Source: Neopestalotiopsis rosae (Eukaryota > Ascomycota > Sordariomycetes > Amphisphaeriales > Sporocadaceae). Taken from it: DNA of 64,000 nt. The notes under the pieces were generated by a model that saw nothing but the letters and a program-made list of their open reading frames with translations, did not search any database and had not been told where the DNA came from. A program made the translations under genes and the position numbers. Below, in pieces: positions 55,962 to 64,000 of this stretch. Every line of letters begins with the position of its first letter. Position 1 is the first letter of the stretch. The stretch spans positions 1,054,001 through 1,118,000 of the forward strand of contig JALGAS010000003.1 in NCBI GenBank assembly GCA_023078685.1, written 5' to 3'.

Positions 55962-58673
55962 TTACCAATAGACACCACCACCGCGCCCATCTTTTCCCTC
56001 CCAGAGGGCAACTTCCTTGCCCTTCTTGATGGTGGCAGTCTTGCTATCCATACCATCAGCATCTTGAGCGGACTCGTTGTCTCCCTGATCCTCCTCGAGC
56101 AATCCCACGACGCCGCCACGCCGCCTCTCGCTCATCCAGCGGTCCAGCCAGGCCTTCATCCGCTTGCGGCTCTGCTCGCTGCCCACGTTGACGGTCGGGA
56201 CCATCTTTTCGATGCGCAGCGACATGGTGAAGAGGGCCAGCTCGCGGAAGCTGCTGTGCTCCGAGTAGGGGACGCCAAAGCACATGGCCTCGCGCGTGCT
56301 GCCCCTCTGGGCCACAAAGTCGCGGGGGCCGAACCGCGTCCGCCAGGCCGGGCCGTGCAGGATCTGCGTCGTGGGCACCGAGCTCGGGCTGAGCGTGGCG
56401 CTGACGCTCTTGGCCGTGCTCGACGGGTTGCGAAAGTTCCACCCCGAGGGGCGGAACCCGATGATGCGGGTAAAGTAGGGCTTGTAGGGGTTGAGGTACT
56501 CTTGCAGCGTCTCGGCGCGGATCTCCATGAGCATCTGCATGTGCACCTGGCCCTCGCGGGGGTCGCTCGTCATGAGCGCCGACAGCTCGGGATCGCCGAG
56601 CTGTTTGCACAGCCGAATCTTGGATGGGGAAGCAAATATCTTGGTGTTTAAAGCTTGGGCAATGGCTTTGCAGATGCGCTCCTTGCCAATCGAATAGGTG
56701 CCACAGATGATTAGTAGGCGATGCTTTTGTTTCGGGGTGTTGGCGGTAGTATCTTCGGACTCGTCCTTGGATGGCTCCTTGGTGAAGAATTTACTGACTG
56801 ACTCTGTACCTTTCTCGCGCTTCAGCGCATCATAGGCGTCGTCGACGGCATTTGGGTCGCCGGAAATGGTTTTACAAAACTCCGCGCAGGCGTTGATGAC
56901 GTCTTCCTGCGGCGGAAAAGAGTATCGAGGGTTGAGATATGTCGTATCGAGATAGCAAATGTCTATCTTTTGTTGCTTTGTTTTGCCGGATATTGAGTCT
57001 ATGATGTCTGGCTTGAGTAGAGGGTGGGCCACATGAGCTGTGCAGGCACGGAAATCACCACAGTGGAGGATGCGTTGTTTCCGCGCCGAAGGACCTTTGC
57101 CCATGGCTTTTTCAAACAAGAATAGCGAACTACCAGGGCAATGGTTTGCCGGTATCATTGTAACTGTCACACCTTCTGTGCCTGGAATCTCAACGGCGTC
57201 CTCAAATTCAATCTCTTTCACCCATTTGGCAGCTGTTCCAAGTTGCGATTTCACCAAGCTTCCCGTCACTTTGCTGCAGTAAATTGGCCCGTGGGACCAG
57301 TTTCGGGTCAATCCCACGTAATGGTCACTGTGGAAGTGACTCAGAAAGTAGGCACTGCAGCCCTTGACGGCGCCATAACGAAAGGCGTCGACACATATGA
57401 AGAAACCGGGCATAATTTTATAAAAGGGACAAGTTCGGTCGTACGCGGGCTTTCCTCTGGAGGCATGCTCAGCGGCGGCAGCCGACGCCCATGCCGAGTC
57501 TTCAGCATGACCAGACATTAGCTTGCTGAAAGCAGAGCCTGTCTTTGCCGTACTCGAGCTCTCGCCGCCACCTAGACTGATGGGATTGGATTGACCAGGT
57601 CTCGGTACAGCCGCCTTCGCAAAGCGTTTGCTAATCTCGGGTGCGTCCACCGTATCTGGCACGTTCTCTGGCGGCTTCTTCACGGGCGCAGGTAATGGCG
57701 CAGGTACTGGAATAGGGTTGCCATCTAAACAAGCATTGACATGCGCCGTGGCTTGATCGGGCGTGATGCCAAATAAACTCGCGTTGCAAATCGGGCAGCT
57801 CTCTACCATGCCATCATTGGGAACCGGCTCATCGAGTTCGTCATCGGGAGCAAGTCCTGCTTCCTCAGCCTCGAGCCGAGCTTGTTCTCGCATGTAGCGC
57901 ATGTAACGAAACTCCTCTCCCTCCTCTGCATTGTCGAATTCATCTTCAAAGTCACCGTCCATTTCTTCTATCGTCTTGAAGTTTTCATAAGTCGAGTCTT
58001 CCTGTTTGAGGTCGGGAACCAGGGGCAGGGCTGAGCAGCTTTCATCTCTAAGTAGTTCAGGTCGCACTGGGGTCAGGTCTGCTTTCGTGGCTCCGTTTAG
58101 TATAACGTCATCAGGGGGTTCTCCTTTCGTGTCTTGCCTTGAAGGAGAACTGGGCATTGGAACATTGTCTTCGTCGTCCGAGTCGTCCAGAAATGGGCCC
58201 TTTCGTGCTTTCTTGCTTCCTTTTGATTTGGTCGCTCCGGGCAGCGTTTCTACCGCCTTGACTGGCTCTGGCTTCTCTTCCAAGCGGCCATTCTGAGCTT
58301 CGCCGCATCCGTTGACACCATCGCGACTCACTTTCCGCCTCTTGGATGAATTGGCATCTTCATTGAACCTTGAAGGCGAATCGCAGTCCTCGCTTCCTTT
58401 TTCGTCCTCTTCCCCTCCGAAAAGTTCATCAATGTCATCCTCCTCTTTCACTTTGGCTTCCGACTTGACGATAGAGAGTGCATCCGTGTAAGCAGGGCCT
58501 TGTTCCATGAACAACTGCTCCTCTACCTCAATCTTCTTGAAGAAGTTGAGTATATTGCCATTGCTCTTGATCGCCTTCTTAGCCGCAGACTTGGAGCCAG
58601 ATCCGGCAGTGGAGGCCCCGAAGTTGAGTTTCGTCTGCCGTGGGGTCTTGGGCTTGGAGGTCTTTGGGGCCAT
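55962..58673 (-). CDS. PSO2: PSO2/SNM1-type DNA crosslink repair nuclease
   Basis: Single exon, 903 residues. The N-terminus has PIP-box-like motifs (RQTKLNFG, NILNFFKK), then an acidic, Ser-rich region. CPICNASLF..HVNACLDG near residue 293 is a UBZ4-type zinc finger. The metallo-beta-lactamase part starts near 425 (CPFYKIMPGFFICVDAFRYG) with motif 2 SHFHSDH (about 448), motif 3 PANHCPGSS, HCGDFR, and motif 4 YLDTTYL (about 571). The beta-CASP part has LLIICGTYSIGKERI and the final VPYSEHSSF. These nucleases process DNA interstrand crosslinks in the nucleus. Convergent with LSM2. Intact, with all metal ligands visible. Confidence 0.96.
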   Translation of the reverse strand: MAPKTSKPKTPRQTKLNFGASTAGSGSKSAAKKAIKSNGNILNFFKKIEVEEQLFMEQGPAYTDALSIVKSEAKVKEEDDIDELFGGEEDEKGSEDCDSPSRFNEDANSSKRRKVSRDGVNGCGEAQNGRLEEKPEPVKAVETLPGATKSKGSKKARKGPFLDDSDDEDNVPMPSSPSRQDTKGEPPDDVILNGATKADLTPVRPELLRDESCSALPLVPDLKQEDSTYENFKTIEEMDGDFEDEFDNAEEGEEFRYMRYMREQARLEAEEAGLAPDDELDEPVPNDGMVESCPICNASLFGITPDQATAHVNACLDGNPIPVPAPLPAPVKKPPENVPDTVDAPEISKRFAKAAVPRPGQSNPISLGGGESSSTAKTGSAFSKLMSGHAEDSAWASAAAAEHASRGKPAYDRTCPFYKIMPGFFICVDAFRYGAVKGCSAYFLSHFHSDHYVGLTRNWSHGPIYCSKVTGSLVKSQLGTAAKWVKEIEFEDAVEIPGTEGVTVTMIPANHCPGSSLFLFEKAMGKGPSARKQRILHCGDFRACTAHVAHPLLKPDIIDSISGKTKQQKIDICYLDTTYLNPRYSFPPQEDVINACAEFCKTISGDPNAVDDAYDALKREKGTESVSKFFTKEPSKDESEDTTANTPKQKHRLLIICGTYSIGKERICKAIAQALNTKIFASPSKIRLCKQLGDPELSALMTSDPREGQVHMQMLMEIRAETLQEYLNPYKPYFTRIIGFRPSGWNFRNPSSTAKSVSATLSPSSVPTTQILHGPAWRTRFGPRDFVAQRGSTREAMCFGVPYSEHSSFRELALFTMSLRIEKMVPTVNVGSEQSRKRMKAWLDRWMSERRRGGVVGLLEEDQGDNESAQDADGMDSKTATIKKGKEVALWEGKDGRGGGVYW

Positions 58674-63116
<4,443 letters not shown>

Positions 63117-63942
63117 AGGGTGTGAGACAACCTCGGAAGAAAGAACGATTGATGAGGGTTATGATCGGGAATGCAAGGAATAATTCGGACTCATCCGGTT
63201 GAGCGGCTGAAAATAGTGTCATAGACAAAAGTGCAAATACTTGTAAACCCTGATTTGTGGCCGAAACGTTTCCGTGAAACCGTATAAAGAGTGATCAGTG
63301 CCCAATATTGTGCAATAGATGCCTGCCTAAGCAAGCCGCAACATGCAACCCGCGAAATCATTCCGGGCATTTTACATGTGTGGAAAGGAAAAAGTAGAGG
63401 GAAAGGGAAGAAAGTAAAGAGGAGAAAGAGACAATTGGTAACCGAGAACTTCCGGTTCTTCGGTTCAAACTGGAGCGATGGGTAGTTACCGAGAATGCCC
63501 GTCAATTCTCCGTACGTACCAAACCTACACTGACTTGCACACACCGAATACCTAGAAGTGTGGGATAGCATAAGTCAGCATGTGGCTTGACATTTGCCAG
63601 CATCGAGGCTGGTGGAAGCCATGTGGCTTGGACGCCCCGAAAGAGGCTAGACAACGTTGTCAGGACAACCACTCCGGGGTGGGGGCATTGAGTCGAGTCA
63701 GGGTATCTGCCAAAACAGTCAACAAGGTTTATCAGCGGCAAGTGATGGATACAATTTATTTGCCGATGTCCTGAACTCCACAGTGCTTGAGTGACACTTT
63801 CTTGCATCTTCAAACACGCGACTAACCCAGCAGGTATCTATTCTCGTCGTCGCCTTTTGGCTTTTTGCTTTTGCTTTGGACACCAATTCTGGAAACGAAC
63901 GCCATTCAGTAGAGACTTTGCAATTCAGGCAGGCAGTCCAAG
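63117..63942. other. Intergenic between enolase and BUB1-like start
   Basis: 826 bases; 3' flank of enolase and promoter of the next gene. An ACGCGACT element near 63818 is close to a cell-cycle MCB-type box. No gene seen. Confidence 0.45.
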
Positions 63943-64000
63943 ATGGCGCCTTCAGAAGACCCCGTCAACTTTGACGTGATCGAGGGTCAAAAGGAAAACA
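63943..64000 (+). CDS. BUB1: 5' end of probable BUB1 checkpoint kinase (partial)
   Basis: An ATG at 63943 in good context opens a frame that runs off the window after 19 codons. The residues end NFDVIEGQKEN, which matches the N-terminus of fungal Bub1/Mad3 proteins, where the KEN box mediates APC/C-Cdc20 interaction in the spindle checkpoint. Only this motif supports the call; the kinase domain lies outside the window. Confidence 0.6.
   Translation, partial: MAPSEDPVNFDVIEGQKEN

Noticed and set aside
56056..56651. Ala/Arg/Pro-rich frames on both strands
   Set aside because: GC-rich shadows inside the PSO2 coding region.

Overview
The window reads as nuclear DNA of a filamentous ascomycete, most likely a Sordariomycete (Hypocreales-like). 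Genes carry several 45-90 base introns with GT..CTAAC-like..AG signals, and there are several HET-domain genes, fungal F-box genes, a heme haloperoxidase, a DUF6594 protein and a HapB/NF-YA homologue. Gene models were spliced by hand from the sequence, so exon limits are predictions; family names come from recognised motifs, not from a database search.

Layout: (1) 0-35 kb is an accessory-looking stretch: a DUF676-type alpha/beta hydrolase with a Pro/Gln-rich tail, an NmrA-like reductase, three HET proteins (one fused to ankyrin repeats), a 2OG-Fe(II) oxygenase, two F-box-like genes, a secreted heme haloperoxidase, a methyltransferase, a GNAT acetyltransferase, a Ser/Thr-rich secreted protein, an orphan 448-residue protein, a DUF6594 membrane protein and a retropepsin-like protein with DTA in place of DTG. 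Three of these genes (near 1.85, 16.88 and 20.0 kb) need a one-base correction to keep their reading frame. (2) 36.7-44.8 kb is a compact candidate catabolic cluster: MFS sugar transporter, dihydrodiol/xylose-dehydrogenase-like oxidoreductase, Zn2Cys6 regulator and a second Gfo/Idh/MocA oxidoreductase, arranged around two divergent promoters. (3) 44.8-49.2 kb is gene-poor. (4) 49-64 kb is conserved core: hapB (CCAAT-binding subunit) behind a long leader, LSM2, PSO2/SNM1 interstrand-crosslink nuclease, enolase, and the first codons of a probable BUB1.

How the parts relate: the HET and HET-ankyrin proteins suggest non-self recognition and cell-death functions, typical of fast-evolving regions. 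The 36-45 kb block looks like uptake and oxidation of a sugar or aromatic-type substrate under a local Zn2Cys6 factor. The right-hand end is housekeeping. No complete transposon, CRISPR array or rRNA was seen. The best non-coding candidate is a minus-strand Pol III-type unit at 9.9-10.1 kb with tRNA-like ends.
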